Shown one piece after another: positions 19,071-28,691 of a stretch of DNA of 64,000 nt. The position numbers were made by a program, and so were the translations under genes. Position 1 is the first letter of the stretch. Each line of letters begins with the position of its first letter. The stretch covers positions 1 to 64,000 of the forward strand of contig JAOTRX010000003.1 in assembly GCA_030247675.1 (NCBI GenBank). Reading direction: 5' to 3'. This stretch comes from Desulforhopalus sp. GTDB lineage: Bacteria; Desulfobacterota; Desulfobulbia; Desulfobulbales; Desulfocapsaceae. The notes beneath the pieces are model-generated. The model did not search any database. It had not been told where the DNA came from and worked only from the letters and a program-made list of their open reading frames with translations.

Positions 19071-19784
19071 ATGAAATCGGCTATCCTTCACCCTATGTAT
19101 GCGATCTTCGGCGACTGGAGCAGGGACCTTCCGGTCGTCTGCGGTCCGGGGTGCAGCGCTTGCTGTACCCAAAATGTCACCATCACTGCCAATGAGGGTG
19201 AAGAAATCCTTCGCTATATCGTCGCCGAGAATCTGGCTGACTGGCTTATCGAAAGGCTCGCCCGGCCAATCAGCCACCGCCCGGCGACGATGACTACCAA
19301 CGAATTCGCCGCGGCCTGTCTGGAAGGCCAGGAAGTTGATCCTGGTGACCACGGCAATACCGCTCCTTGTCCCTTCCTTGAGGAAAATCTCTGCCGGATC
19401 TATCCGGTCCGGCCCTTTAGCTGCCGGGTCTTCGCCTCGATGAAGCGCTGCTCGGCCTGGCAAACGGCCTTGGTTCCCGATGCCTATTTTGAGGCGGCTA
19501 CGGCGGTGACGCAGCTCGTCGAACATGTCGGCCAGAAGGAATATTGGGGAAATATGCTCGATGTTCTACCGGCCCTTCTCGATATCAGCCTGTTTCGAGA
19601 GATCGGCGACCGTCTTGGGCAAAACCTGGTGGTAGCGGCCCGGCTGCGCACCCTCACCGCCAAACCCTTGCCCGGCTTTCTCCTTTCCGAGGAAGGTGAC
19701 GGCAAGATAACCCAACTTCTCGAGGACATTTTTTCCTGCCAGGTGGATGGCCGCCGGCTGGAGGATATCCTCAACGGTAAGTAA
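19071..19784 (+). CDS. YkgJ-family cysteine-cluster protein
   Basis: A 237-residue cytoplasmic protein. CGPGCSACC near residue 24 and a second cluster CPFLEENLCRIYPVRPFSC followed by a Cys in MKRC are the Zn/Fe-chelating CxxxCxxCC pattern of this family. It probably binds an Fe-S or metal centre; its substrate is unknown. It follows the YqaA-like gene by 6 bp and precedes pyrG by about 150 bp. A second family member lies at 26302-26925. Confidence 0.8.
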   Translation: MKSAILHPMYAIFGDWSRDLPVVCGPGCSACCTQNVTITANEGEEILRYIVAENLADWLIERLARPISHRPATMTTNEFAAACLEGQEVDPGDHGNTAPCPFLEENLCRIYPVRPFSCRVFASMKRCSAWQTALVPDAYFEAATAVTQLVEHVGQKEYWGNMLDVLPALLDISLFREIGDRLGQNLVVAARLRTLTAKPLPGFLLSEEGDGKITQLLEDIFSCQVDGRRLEDILNGK

Positions 19785-19931
19785 TTCCTTTTGCGGCTCA
19801 GAGGCCGGTTGCGGCGGGCTATTTGCCGCTCCATTATTGTGTTGTGAAATATCCCAGAATCTCCGCTGTTTTTCTCGCCGCCGCGAAGTTTTCTGTTTCA
19901 AAAAACAGGCCGGATTGCTATAGTGCAGGCC

Positions 19932-21590
19932 ATGAAAAAATCAAATAATACCAAACGAACCAAGTTTATTTTTGTCACCGGCGGTGTACTCTCCTCGCTC
20001 GGAAAAGGGTTGGCCTCAGCAGCGATCGGAGCGCTTCTCGAAAGCCGCGGACTCACCGTGACCTTCCAAAAGCTTGATCCCTATATCAATGTTGATCCCG
20101 GCACCATGAACCCCTTCCAGCATGGGGAGGTGTATGTCACCGATGACGGTGCCGAGACCGATCTTGACATGGGCCACTACGAGCGTTTTACCTCGGCGAT
20201 CATGGCCCAGAAGAACAACTACACCTCGGGACGCATCTACTACTCAGTCATAACCAAGGAAAGGCGCGGCGAATATCTCGGTGGCACGGTGCAGGTCATC
20301 CCGCATATCACCGATGAGATCAAGAACGCCATCCTCCAGCTCGACGGCAGCGCCGATGTGGCGATCATCGAGATCGGCGGTACCGTGGGCGATATTGAAG
20401 GACTGCCGTTTATCGAGGCAATCCGCCAACTGCGCGGCGACCTGGGCCGGGAGTACACCCTCTTTATCCACCTGACCCTCGTGCCCTATATCAAGACCGC
20501 TGGTGAGGTGAAGACCAAACCGACCCAGCATTCGGTGCGCGAGCTGCGGGCCGACGGCATCCAGCCGGATATCCTCGTCTGCCGCACCGAGGTGCCGCTC
20601 GACAACGGTTTGAAAAGTAAGATCAGCCTGTTTTGTAATGTTGCCCAGGATGCGGTCATCACCGCCATTGATGTGGCGACCATCTACGAATTGCCCCTGC
20701 ATCTCCATAACGAGGGTCTGGATACTAAAATTCTCGAACTCCTCAATATCTGGACCGGTGCACCGAACATCAAACCCTGGGAAGATCTGGTGCATACCAT
20801 CCGCAATCCCAAAAACGAGGTCACCATTGCCATCACCGGTAAATACGTCGATCTGACCGAATCCTATAAGAGCCTGCACGAGGCCCTGGTACACGGCGGC
20901 TTGGCCAACGGCACCAAGGTGCGCCTCGAATATATCAGCGCTGAAGACCTGGAGTCGAAGAATGTTGCCAGCCTCCTCGAGGGCTGCGACGGTATCCTGG
21001 TGCCTGGCGGCTTTGGCAAACGCGGGGTTGAGGGGAAAATCAAGGCAATCAATTACGCCAGGAAGAATAAGGTGCCGTTTTTCGGTATCTGCCTCGGTAT
21101 GCAGCTGGCGGTTGTCGAATTTGCCCGGGACGTCCTCGAACTGCCCAGGGCCAATTCCACCGAACTCGATGAGTTTACCCCCGATCCGGTTATCTATCTG
21201 ATCAAGGAGTGGTTCGACTACCGGGCCAACAAGATGCAGATTCGCGACAAGGAGTCGGATCTCGGCGGCACGCTCAGGCTGGGCGCCTATCCCTGCGTCC
21301 TCAAAGAGGATTCCAATGCCTTCCGCGCCTACGGCGTAGGGGAGATCTCCGAACGGCATCGCCACCGTTTCGAATTCAACAACGACTACCGGCCGGCCCT
21401 GGAGAAAGGCGGGTTGACCATCTCCGGGACATCACCTGACAATAATCTCGTTGAGATCGTTGAGATCACCGACCATCCGTGGTTCCTCGGCTGCCAATTC
21501 CATCCGGAGTTCAAGTCGAAACCGATGAAACCGCACCCGCTGTTCCGGGATTTCATCAGTGCCGCCCTTGTCCAAAAACAGAGGGGCTAG
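19932..21590 (+). CDS. pyrG: CTP synthase
   Basis: Makes CTP from UTP, ATP and glutamine. The 552-residue protein has the synthetase P-loop [29 protein letters not shown], and a C-terminal class I glutaminase with nucleophile Cys in FGICLGMQ and His-Glu in [10 protein letters not shown]. The ATG at 19932 is used; a GTG nine bases earlier is possible and neither has a convincing Shine-Dalgarno. It starts the pyrG-kdsA-kdsC-lptC run. CTP is also the donor for CMP-Kdo, which fits the partner genes. Confidence 0.95.
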   Translation: MKKSNNTKRTKFIFVTGGVLSSLGKGLASAAIGALLESRGLTVTFQKLDPYINVDPGTMNPFQHGEVYVTDDGAETDLDMGHYERFTSAIMAQKNNYTSGRIYYSVITKERRGEYLGGTVQVIPHITDEIKNAILQLDGSADVAIIEIGGTVGDIEGLPFIEAIRQLRGDLGREYTLFIHLTLVPYIKTAGEVKTKPTQHSVRELRADGIQPDILVCRTEVPLDNGLKSKISLFCNVAQDAVITAIDVATIYELPLHLHNEGLDTKILELLNIWTGAPNIKPWEDLVHTIRNPKNEVTIAITGKYVDLTESYKSLHEALVHGGLANGTKVRLEYISAEDLESKNVASLLEGCDGILVPGGFGKRGVEGKIKAINYARKNKVPFFGICLGMQLAVVEFARDVLELPRANSTELDEFTPDPVIYLIKEWFDYRANKMQIRDKESDLGGTLRLGAYPCVLKEDSNAFRAYGVGEISERHRHRFEFNNDYRPALEKGGLTISGTSPDNNLVEIVEITDHPWFLGCQFHPEFKSKPMKPHPLFRDFISAALVQKQRG

Positions 21591-21594
21591 GCAA

Positions 21595-22431
21595 ATGGTT
21601 GCGATTGCCGTTGCCATTGACACCCCGAATGGTACGCCGCTGATTGTCGGCTCCGGTCAGCCCCTGTTGCTCATCGGTGGCCCCTGCGCCCTCGAATCAG
21701 AGGAGCTGGCGAGGGTCGTTGCCGGAACTATGCAGGAAATCTGCGGCCGACTGGGGATTTCCTACGTCTTTAAGGCATCTTTTGACAAGGCCAACCGAAC
21801 CTCGCTGAGTTCCTACCGCGGGCCCGGCCTGGTCGATGGTCTGGCGACCCTTGCTAAGATCCGCCGGGAATTCCAGGTTCCGGTCATCTCCGACATCCAC
21901 GACATAACCCAGGTTGCTGCAGCGGCCGAGACCCTTGATATCCTGCAGATCCCGGCCTTTCTCTGCCGGCAGACCGACCTCCTGACTGCCGCTGCCAAAA
22001 CCGGCAAGCCGGTAAATGTCAAAAAGGGCCAGTTCGTCTCTCCCTGGGACATGGAAAATGCCGTGACCAAGATTCGCGGTGCCGGCGGCAGCAAGGTCAT
22101 GCTGGTCGAACGCGGTGCCAGCTTTGGCTACAATAACCTGGTCGTCGACATGCGCTCCCTGCCGGTCATGCGCTCTTTCGGCTGCCCGGTGATCTTTGAC
22201 GCCACCCACTCGGTGCAGCTTCCCGGCGGTGCCGGTGGCAGTTCAGGCGGCCAGAGAGAGTTTATCGGCCCCTTGGCGCGCGCTGCGGTTGCCGTGGGCG
22301 TTGACGGCCTGTTTCTTGAGATTCATCCGGACCCGGATAAGGCCCTCTGTGACGGCCCCAACTCCATCCCCCTCCATGAGGTTGAGGCACTTCTCCGGCA
22401 AATCCTCCGGGTGCGGGACGCGGTCAGCTGA
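21595..22431 (+). CDS. kdsA: 3-deoxy-8-phosphooctulonate (Kdo-8-P) synthase
   Basis: Condenses arabinose 5-phosphate with phosphoenolpyruvate in the first committed step to Kdo. [21 protein letters not shown] and [16 protein letters not shown] are KdsA signatures; the 278 residues match the family. The start at 21595 has GAGGGG nine bases before it, overlapping the pyrG end. Only 4 bp separate it from pyrG and 2 bp from kdsC. Confidence 0.95.
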   Translation: MVAIAVAIDTPNGTPLIVGSGQPLLLIGGPCALESEELARVVAGTMQEICGRLGISYVFKASFDKANRTSLSSYRGPGLVDGLATLAKIRREFQVPVISDIHDITQVAAAAETLDILQIPAFLCRQTDLLTAAAKTGKPVNVKKGQFVSPWDMENAVTKIRGAGGSKVMLVERGASFGYNNLVVDMRSLPVMRSFGCPVIFDATHSVQLPGGAGGSSGGQREFIGPLARAAVAVGVDGLFLEIHPDPDKALCDGPNSIPLHEVEALLRQILRVRDAVS

Positions 22432-22433
22432 TC

Positions 22434-23072
22434 ATGGCCGACCAGTGTTCGTCAACCAGTGCTGGCTATCCCTCCGACTGTGAGGTCATGGAAGGCTACC
22501 GGGCCATCGCAAGAGACAAGGCCCGCCGGGACAGTGATCCCCAGCGTCTCCGTGCCCTGGCCAAGGCTAAAGATATCCGCCTTCTTCTTCTTGATGTCGA
22601 CGGTGTGCTCACCAACGGCAGCCTGCTCTACAGCAATAGCGGCGAAGAAAGCAAGTCCTTCAACACCCAGGACGGTTTCGGCATCCGTCTCCTCCGCGAG
22701 GGGGGCATCGACGTCGGGGTAATTACCGCTCGGCAGTCCGAGGTGGTTGCCAGACGGGCCGGTGAATTGAAGATGCGCTACATCTATCAGGGGATGCCGA
22801 ACAAGGGCGAGGCCTTTAAGGAGATTATGAAGGCCTCCGGGCTCCGCCCTTTCGAGATCGCCTATATGGGCGATGACTGGCTCGATCTGGTTCTTCTCCA
22901 GCAGGCCGGATTGGCCATTGTCCCGGCCAATGGCGTTCGCGAGGTGAAGGAGGTTGCCCATTTTATCTGTGAGCGGCCGGGTGGGGCGGGCGCGGTGCGC
23001 GAGGCCTGTGACCTCATCCTCGAAGCCAAGAATCTTTTGGCGGAACTCCTGCAAAAGTACCGAAGCCGATGA
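22434..23072 (+). CDS. kdsC: Kdo-8-phosphate phosphatase (HAD family)
   Basis: Dephosphorylates Kdo-8-P. The HAD motif LLLLDVDGVLTNGSLLY begins near residue 49, ITARQSE is motif II, and MGDDWLDL motif IV. At 212 residues it has about 35 to 45 extra N-terminal residues over the E. coli protein; an internal ATG at 22488 with GAGG close by would trim 18 of them. The stop overlaps the lptC start (ATGA). Confidence 0.92.
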   Translation: MADQCSSTSAGYPSDCEVMEGYRAIARDKARRDSDPQRLRALAKAKDIRLLLLDVDGVLTNGSLLYSNSGEESKSFNTQDGFGIRLLREGGIDVGVITARQSEVVARRAGELKMRYIYQGMPNKGEAFKEIMKASGLRPFEIAYMGDDWLDLVLLQQAGLAIVPANGVREVKEVAHFICERPGGAGAVREACDLILEAKNLLAELLQKYRSR

Positions 23073-23650
23073 AATATCACCGCAATACCATCTGGCTGGT
23101 GCCGCTGGCCTTTTTAGTGACCTTTCCCCTGTGGAGCGGCCCCGTCGGCGACTTTCTCACTCCCCGCGGCGGATTTGATCCGAACATCAACAAGGAAAGT
23201 GATGAGCATCACAATTTCACCATGCAGACGGTGACCATCCTGCAAAACCAAAAAGGCAAAGATACCGCGGTGATCCAGGCGGCAAACGCCCGAACCAAGG
23301 AAGACGATCTGGAGGTGGTCATTCTCGACAAGGTCAAGGCGGAGGTTTTTGACGACAACGGCCGGGTCACCGAGATCGCCTCGCAAAGCGGGGAATATAA
23401 TATGGTCAATAAGATGCTCACCCTGGCCAAGGATGTGGTGGTCAATAAAACAGAGGACAAGCAGTTCCTCTATACCGACCTGCTCTACTACGACAGCGAC
23501 AAACGCACGGTCAACTCGCCGGGCAAGACCACGATGAAAAGCGAAAGTGCCGAGATCGTCGGCGGCAGTCTCGATTACGACATCAACACCCAAACCTATG
23601 TTGTCGGCAATAAAGTGAAGTGTCTGATACAAGGTTTCATCTCGCCTTAA
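23069..23650 (+). CDS. lptC: LPS export protein LptC
   Basis: A 193-residue bitopic inner-membrane protein of the Lpt bridge. Residues about 7-25 form the membrane anchor. The periplasmic part is beta-strand rich with the LptC pattern of V/A-IQAANA, EVFDDNGRVTEIASQSGEYN and YDINTQTYVVGNKV. It overlaps kdsC by 4 bp. lptA and lptB, usual neighbours, do not follow; instead trmO converges with a 14-bp overlap. Confidence 0.85.
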   Translation: MKYHRNTIWLVPLAFLVTFPLWSGPVGDFLTPRGGFDPNINKESDEHHNFTMQTVTILQNQKGKDTAVIQAANARTKEDDLEVVILDKVKAEVFDDNGRVTEIASQSGEYNMVNKMLTLAKDVVVNKTEDKQFLYTDLLYYDSDKRTVNSPGKTTMKSESAEIVGGSLDYDINTQTYVVGNKVKCLIQGFISP

Positions 23651-24371
23651 TTCGTGCGCATTCCTCCACCAGAGCCCCATCCTCGCCGAGACACCAGCGG
23701 ACATTGACATCCCAGAGCAGCATGCCGAACCGGCTGCGGGTCTTCTTCTGACTGGCCGGACGGGGGTCATGGCCGATCATCTCCCGGATAAGCTGCAGGA
23801 TGTCCCTGCCGGTTTCCCTGCCATAGGCGGCACAGAAGGCGCTGGCCTCCGTGCTGAAAGTGATCGTCACCGTCGGCTGCTCGCCGTGGGCGTAGCCGCA
23901 GGAGGCTGAGCTCAGACAATCACTGTACGGAATATAGGGTTTAATGTCGACAACCGGCGTACCATCGAGGAAATCTACGCCGGAAAGATCGAGAAACAGC
24001 CTGCCCTTTTCCCTGGCAATAGCGACCAGCCTGACCGCCGACAGGCCTAAGTGATTGGGCCGGTGCGGGCTGCGACTGGCAAAGATGCCGACCCTTTTTT
24101 TGCCGCCGAGCCAGGGCGGACGAACCGTCGGCTTCCAGCCTTCGGCAAGGGTCTGATGGAAAAGAAAGTGTACCCAGATATGGGAAAACTGCTCGAGTCC
24201 CCGAACCATCTCTTCCCGGTTATAGGGGGGCAGGAGCTCAAGCCGCGCCGTTGCCGCCGGGACCATCCCCGGTTGCCGGGGGATACCAAACTTCTCGGTA
24301 AAGCAGGAATGGATGATGCCAATCGGCTCAATCCGTATCGGAAGGGGGAGGGTACTTGGTTCCTGGCCCAC
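23637..24371 (-). CDS. trmO: tRNA (N6-threonylcarbamoyladenosine-37-N6) methyltransferase TrmO
   Basis: A 244-residue TsaA/TrmO protein that methylates t6A37 with S-adenosylmethionine. FGIPRQPG near residue 27, SPHRPNHLGLSAV and SGVDFLDGTPVVDIKPYIPY are characteristic. A C-terminal domain of about 80 residues follows the core. Its last codons overlap the end of lptC on the other strand, so no terminator separates these convergent genes. Confidence 0.92.
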   Translation of the reverse strand: MGQEPSTLPLPIRIEPIGIIHSCFTEKFGIPRQPGMVPAATARLELLPPYNREEMVRGLEQFSHIWVHFLFHQTLAEGWKPTVRPPWLGGKKRVGIFASRSPHRPNHLGLSAVRLVAIAREKGRLFLDLSGVDFLDGTPVVDIKPYIPYSDCLSSASCGYAHGEQPTVTITFSTEASAFCAAYGRETGRDILQLIREMIGHDPRPASQKKTRSRFGMLLWDVNVRWCLGEDGALVEECARIKAR

Positions 24372-24640
24372 GGGATCTTGACTCCTTTTTCAGCTGTTCA
24401 GGGTAGTGCTCGCCTGCTTGATTGAGATGGAAAATACAGGCCGTAGTCACTCTTCATATACCACAAACCAAGGGGTCATGGCACAATGACGTGCATCCTT
24501 GAGCGGAACGGCGCAGTGCTATTAACTTGCCGGAAACGGCTGTCCTGTGGTATCAGTCTGGCAAACAAGGTTTACCCATCATCACCGGACGGCAGGATGG
24601 CCGCTGCCGGGATTTCCCCATAAAGAGGTAGAAAGGAACA

Positions 24641-25711
24641 ATGAAAGTAGGAATCATAGGCTTACCCCAGACCGGCAAGAAGACCCTTTTTCAGATCCTG
24701 ACTGGCAATCAGCTGCGTGAACAGGCCGGACCGGTCAAGCCGGTGCCGGGCACTGCCGAGATACTTGACCCGCGTTTTGATAAATTGGTGGCCATGTACC
24801 AGCCGCACAAGAATGTCCGGGCGAGGGTTGATCTGGTGCTGTTGCCGAAGATGGAGCAGGAGAACATCGCCAAGGGGGACATCTTCAAGGAAATTGCCGA
24901 TGTGGATGCCCTTTGCCATGTCGTTCGCGCCTTTGCCGATGAGGCCATTTACCATTCCGAGGGCTCCGTCGATCCGATCAGGGATGCGGAGATGGTCAAC
25001 GGCGAGCTGCTCATGCACGACCAGATCTTTGTGGAAAAGCGCATCGAACGGATTGAACTGGCGCTGAAAAAGATCAAGGATGAAAAGCAGCAGAAGGAAC
25101 TGGAGTTGATGCGGCGGATGCAGGGACACCTGGAGGAGGAAAAGCCGCTGCGCCTCATGGAGCTGAATGAGGAAGAGGAGTTCCTGGTCCGCAGCTATCC
25201 GCTTATCACTCGCAAGGAGCTGATCCTCGTCTTCAATGTCGGGGAGGATCAGCTGGGCAATAACGACCTGCTTGAAAAGATGGCGGGGAGGTGTCAGGCC
25301 GCGAAAATGGAGGCAATGCTGGTCTCGGCCCAGGTCGAATCGGAGATCGTTCTTCTCGACACGGAAGAGGAGAAGGCGGAGTTCCTGCGTGACCTCGGTA
25401 TAGTCGAGCCGGCCTTGGGGACCATGACTAAATTATGCCTTAAGTCACTTGGTCTTATCTCGTTTTTTACCGTCGGCAAGGACGAGGTCAGGCAATGGCT
25501 GGTGCGCAAGGCCTCCCCGGCACCTGTCGCTGCCGGGGTCATTCACTCCGATCTGCAGCGCGGCTTCATCCGCGCCGAGGTGATGAAGTACGATGAACTG
25601 ATCGAACACGGCAGCGAGGCCGAGCTGAAAAAGGCCGGAAAGATGTATCTGCAGGGGAAAGACTACATCGTCGGCGACGGCGATATCCTCAACATCCGTT
25701 TCAAGGTGTGA
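24641..25711 (+). CDS. Divergent YchF/Obg-family paralogue with TGS domain
   Basis: 356 residues colinear with YchF: G1 region, a helical arm (about 135-185) and a C-terminal TGS domain with FIRAEVMKYDELIEHGSE and LQGKDYIVGDGDILNIRF. G1 reads GLPQTGKKT instead of GLPNVGKST, and the DIAGLV switch II of YchF is replaced by DLVLLP, so the DxxG Asp-Gly pair is lost. The ATP-specificity region is FNVGED. It may bind nucleotide weakly or act as a ribosome-associated regulator without normal hydrolysis. AAAGGA precedes the ATG. It stands alone. Confidence 0.8.
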   Translation: MKVGIIGLPQTGKKTLFQILTGNQLREQAGPVKPVPGTAEILDPRFDKLVAMYQPHKNVRARVDLVLLPKMEQENIAKGDIFKEIADVDALCHVVRAFADEAIYHSEGSVDPIRDAEMVNGELLMHDQIFVEKRIERIELALKKIKDEKQQKELELMRRMQGHLEEEKPLRLMELNEEEEFLVRSYPLITRKELILVFNVGEDQLGNNDLLEKMAGRCQAAKMEAMLVSAQVESEIVLLDTEEEKAEFLRDLGIVEPALGTMTKLCLKSLGLISFFTVGKDEVRQWLVRKASPAPVAAGVIHSDLQRGFIRAEVMKYDELIEHGSEAELKKAGKMYLQGKDYIVGDGDILNIRFKV

Positions 25712-25730
25712 CGCAATCGCGGTCGGGCTC

Positions 25731-25775
25731 GGCCGGCACCGCCCCCGCAAGAAAAACTATCGGGGCGGTTCGGCC
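25731..25775. terminator. Hairpin between convergent genes
   Basis: GGCCG..ACCGCCCC pairs with GGGGCGGT..CGGCC around a loop of about 15 nt. The right arm lies inside the last codons of the thioesterase. Probably a bidirectional terminator. Confidence 0.5.
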
Positions 25776-26278
25776 AGATCAAAGAACTGCGGGTCATTGG
25801 CTTCGGCGATGACCCGCCATTCATCGCCCTCATGGTCAAAGTCGGCAATCTTGTCGATGTCCATTTTTAGATATTTCCCCTTGCCCTCGACCGCCACCTG
25901 GCCGTCGGCGAGGAGGATCTCTCCCTCTCCTTGAAAAGAGCGTTTGCCCTCCTCTACGATTCGAGCCAGGACCCTGATCTCTCCGTCAAGCGGTACCGGT
26001 TTGCGCAGTTTCATGGAGAAATCGACGGTTACCCCCCAGATATTGTCGGAGTGGCGGAACATAATGGCCCGGCCGATGGTTTCATCGAGGATGGTTGCGG
26101 CGATGCCGCCGTGCAGGCGGCCCGGATATCCCTGGTGCCGGTCATCGGGCCGGAAAATGGCCATAAGCTGGCCGTCTTCCAGTTCGTAAAACCGGCTCTT
26201 TAAACCAAAACTATTCTGCACTCCGCAGACAAAGCACATTTTGGCATTTGGCTGCTTTTTAATGACTTTTAAACGCAT
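25757..26278 (-). CDS. PaaI-type hotdog-fold thioesterase
   Basis: A 173-residue acyl-CoA/ACP thioesterase-like protein. The N-terminal CFVCG...GL motif and HGGIAATILDETIGRA around the catalytic Asp/Glu mark the PaaI/4HBT family. An upstream TTG would overlap the next gene, so I take ATG at 26278. It ends the run fabH-like, amrA, ykgJ, thioesterase; the FabH/OleA-type enzyme three genes upstream suggests a shared acyl-thioester theme. The substrate is unknown. Confidence 0.8.
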   Translation of the reverse strand: MRLKVIKKQPNAKMCFVCGVQNSFGLKSRFYELEDGQLMAIFRPDDRHQGYPGRLHGGIAATILDETIGRAIMFRHSDNIWGVTVDFSMKLRKPVPLDGEIRVLARIVEEGKRSFQGEGEILLADGQVAVEGKGKYLKMDIDKIADFDHEGDEWRVIAEANDPQFFDLAEPPR

Positions 26279-26301
26279 GGTTGTCTCGCAGATCGTAGAT
26301 G

Positions 26302-26925
26302 TTATCTTTGGCAATGGGGAGTGGGCAGTGTCGGAGGGCCATCGACCAGCATTGCGGCGATAGTTATCCTGACCTTGGGCAGCAGGTGGCGCTTGCCTTC
26401 AAGGAGCTGATTTTCCAGGGCTGCCAATTGCTGCAGCAGCGGTGTCCGGGCAACGTGGGGCGGTTCCGCTTCCGGAAATCTTGCGGCAACGATCTCCTGG
26501 CAGCGGAAACAGCCGGGAAAACGCAGCTCCTGGCCATCCGGGCGGACCAGGGTCGCCGGCACCCCATGGGTTCGGCAGACCAGCAGGCGGTGCTGGTAGA
26601 GAACGCAGCGACCGGCCTCGTTAAGCGGGCACATGACCTGCGGTCGCTGGTCACTGGCCAGGGCCTTGTCGCACTGGCCCAGCCAGTCCCGTGACCGGGC
26701 GAGCAACTCCTCCCGCCGGGCCTCGGGCAGCAGGCGGAACCCTTGCCACAGATAGGCCCATTCGGCATAGGTGTGGTGCAGGAAGTACGAATCGCAGCAG
26801 TTGTCCGGACAGCCGTCGCAGGAAAAATCAAGTTCCCCTGCCACCCTCTGGTATTCCTCCTGGAGTTTCCGGTAGATCTCCTCAAGCCGTTTGCTGAGGA
26901 ATTCCGACAATAGCACCTCTTTCAT
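26302..26925 (-). CDS. YkgJ-family cysteine-cluster protein (second copy)
   Basis: A 207-residue protein with CDGCPDNCCDSYF near residue 36, then CPLNEAGRCVLYQHRLLVCRTHG and a later CFRC pair, consistent with a metal or Fe-S binding module. Start ATG at 26925 overlaps the stop of the AMMECR1 gene (ATGA) and has GAGG upstream. It shares the Cys pattern but little other sequence with the copy at 19071-19784. Confidence 0.75.
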   Translation of the reverse strand: MKEVLLSEFLSKRLEEIYRKLQEEYQRVAGELDFSCDGCPDNCCDSYFLHHTYAEWAYLWQGFRLLPEARREELLARSRDWLGQCDKALASDQRPQVMCPLNEAGRCVLYQHRLLVCRTHGVPATLVRPDGQELRFPGCFRCQEIVAARFPEAEPPHVARTPLLQQLAALENQLLEGKRHLLPKVRITIAAMLVDGPPTLPTPHCQR

Positions 26926-27494
26926 GCCACTTCCTCGGCAAAACATTGCACATGGTAGATCTGTACTTCAAGTTTTGTATCCCGCCAGGCCCGCTCAGAC
27001 AGGCCGGCCTTTTGGCAGAGATGGCCCAAAAACTGTTCGGGAATGGGCAACTGCTGCCACACCTGGGGCAGAAAGGTCGCACTGCGTCGGCCGTCGCGGA
27101 TAATGACCCCGTCGATCCCCGGAGACAACTTGCGGATGAGGTCGGAGGAGTCGCTGTATTCGAGGGGCTCCGGCGCCGAAAGGACGGAGATATCGATGTG
27201 TACCTTGGCAAGTTCGGCCGCTGTAAGCGGTGAAAAGCGGTGGTCATGGCAGGCGGCGTTGATGGCGTTGTCGCGAATCCCTTGCCAAAGGGTACCGACC
27301 GGTTGAAGGTTGCCGATGCAGCCCCGCAGTCTGCCGGAAAGCTTCAGTGTGACAAAGGTTGCAGCCGAGGCAAGCAGGGCGGGATCGGTGGGCTGTGGCG
27401 GCGCTTCGCCGCCGGTCAGCTGATGTTCCAGGGTTTTTCTCGCGAGAGCCAGTAACGAACGGCCCTGTTCTTCGGTCAATTGATGCATCACCAT
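26922..27494 (-). CDS. amrA: AmmeMemoRadiSam system protein A (AMMECR1 domain)
   Basis: A 190-residue AMMECR1 protein with the invariant LRGCIGNL motif near residue 57 and HDHRFSPLTAAEL. AMMECR1 proteins often travel with a Memo protein and a radical-SAM enzyme, whose chemistry is not settled. Neither partner is next to it here. The start (ATG GTG ATG) overlaps the end of the FabH-type gene; the second ATG at 27488 is equally plausible. Confidence 0.85.
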   Translation of the reverse strand: MVMHQLTEEQGRSLLALARKTLEHQLTGGEAPPQPTDPALLASAATFVTLKLSGRLRGCIGNLQPVGTLWQGIRDNAINAACHDHRFSPLTAAELAKVHIDISVLSAPEPLEYSDSSDLIRKLSPGIDGVIIRDGRRSATFLPQVWQQLPIPEQFLGHLCQKAGLSERAWRDTKLEVQIYHVQCFAEEVA

Positions 27495-28525
27495 TCCACC
27501 CCCAGCATCATACAGTTAATGCCGCTGCCGATCCCGAGCAGGGCGCCCTTCTGGCCGCTATGGAAGAGTCCCTGCTCGATGGCCATGGCCATGGTGATCG
27601 GTGCCGAAACCGATCCGACATTGCCGAGAATCTGCAGGGTTTCAAAGTTTTTCCCCGGCGGTAAATCGAGTTTTTCAAAGAGCAGTTTGGCGTGTGCCGA
27701 ACCAACCTGGTGGCAGAAAAATCTGTTGATATCCTCAGCCCGCCAACCGGCCTTTTGGGAAAATTGCTGCCAGGTGGCGAGAGCGGTTTCCACGCCCCGG
27801 TGCAACAGTTCCTCGGAATTGGTGGCCATGAGGACAGTGTTTTGCCCTTGCTGGCCGCCATGGCAAAGATCGGAATGCTCCGTGTTTGCCCGCCAGGCCC
27901 CGTGCACCAGGCGCGGCCGGGTTTCAGCAGCCTGGGTTCGCCGCATATACAGGGCCACAGACCCGGAACCGATGGTCAGCGAGGCAAAGGCCGGTTTAAT
28001 GCCCTTGCGCGTCACCGCTATGTCTTTCTCCAACACCTGCAGGGTCGATTCCAGCAGGTCCTCGGCGGTCTCGCCGGAGACCACCAGTCCGTTGGCCACC
28101 TGGCCGAGTTCGATCATATTGGCAAGCATCACCATGCCGTCGAGAAAACCGAGGCAGGCATTGGAGATATCGAAGATCAGGGCGGAGGGTGAGAGCCCGA
28201 GCCTGTCATGGACGAAGGAGGCCGTCGCCGGCTCCATCATGTCGCGGGAAACTGAGGTAAAAATCAGGCATTCGATCGCCTGCGGATCAAGGCCGGCCTG
28301 GTCAAGCACCCGTTTGCCGGCAAGGCTTGCCGCCTCACTTGGCCGTGTACCGGCAGGCCAGAGCCGCCGCTCCCGTATGCCGCTCATTAACTCCAGTCTG
28401 CCCTGGGGCAGATGCAACCTCTGGTACAGGGCCGCCAGCCTTTCCTCAATCTGTTCCGAGGTGATTATCCGCGGAGGAAGCTGGTAGCCTATGGTGTCGA
28501 GACAAACCCGTGAATATTGAATCAT
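27488..28525 (-). CDS. Ketoacyl-ACP synthase III-type thiolase (FabH/OleA-like)
   Basis: A 345-residue condensing enzyme. The catalytic triad is visible: Cys in SNACLGF, His in CHQVG and Asn in GNVGS. The region SVSRDMMEPATAS has Glu where E. coli FabH has Phe87, a position that OleA fills with a catalytic Glu for head-to-head condensation of acyl chains. Overlap with the AMMECR1 gene implies coupling. FabH is needed for fatty acid initiation, but the genomic setting is not a fab operon, so an OleA-like or a secondary role is plausible. Confidence 0.8.
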   Translation of the reverse strand: MIQYSRVCLDTIGYQLPPRIITSEQIEERLAALYQRLHLPQGRLELMSGIRERRLWPAGTRPSEAASLAGKRVLDQAGLDPQAIECLIFTSVSRDMMEPATASFVHDRLGLSPSALIFDISNACLGFLDGMVMLANMIELGQVANGLVVSGETAEDLLESTLQVLEKDIAVTRKGIKPAFASLTIGSGSVALYMRRTQAAETRPRLVHGAWRANTEHSDLCHGGQQGQNTVLMATNSEELLHRGVETALATWQQFSQKAGWRAEDINRFFCHQVGSAHAKLLFEKLDLPPGKNFETLQILGNVGSVSAPITMAMAIEQGLFHSGQKGALLGIGSGINCMMLGVEW

Positions 28526-28632
28526 AACTGATGAAAACCGCCTTACCCCAAGTCTTTTCTTTGCAGAGCAAGGGTTGACTTCAAGAGGTCAATTCGTTAC
28601 CGCGTATTGACCATGCGTTTATATTTTAAAAG

Positions 28633-28690
28633 CTATAGCTGCGTTGCGCAGCTTGTCTGCTCAAACGAAACCTATGTCCTTGCGGTATAT
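28633..28690 (+). repeat. Dispersed 54-bp palindromic repeat, single copy
   Basis: TATAGCTGCGTTGCGCAGC, then TGTCTGCTCAAACG and CCTTGCGGTATATA. It abuts the stop codon of the histidine kinase gene, in the gap 28526-28691 upstream of the FabH-type gene. Confidence 0.7.
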
Positions 28691-28691
28691 A

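Noticed and set aside
20244..21365. Minus-strand frame of 373 codons opposite pyrG
   Set aside because: pyrG is unmistakable; this is a shadow.
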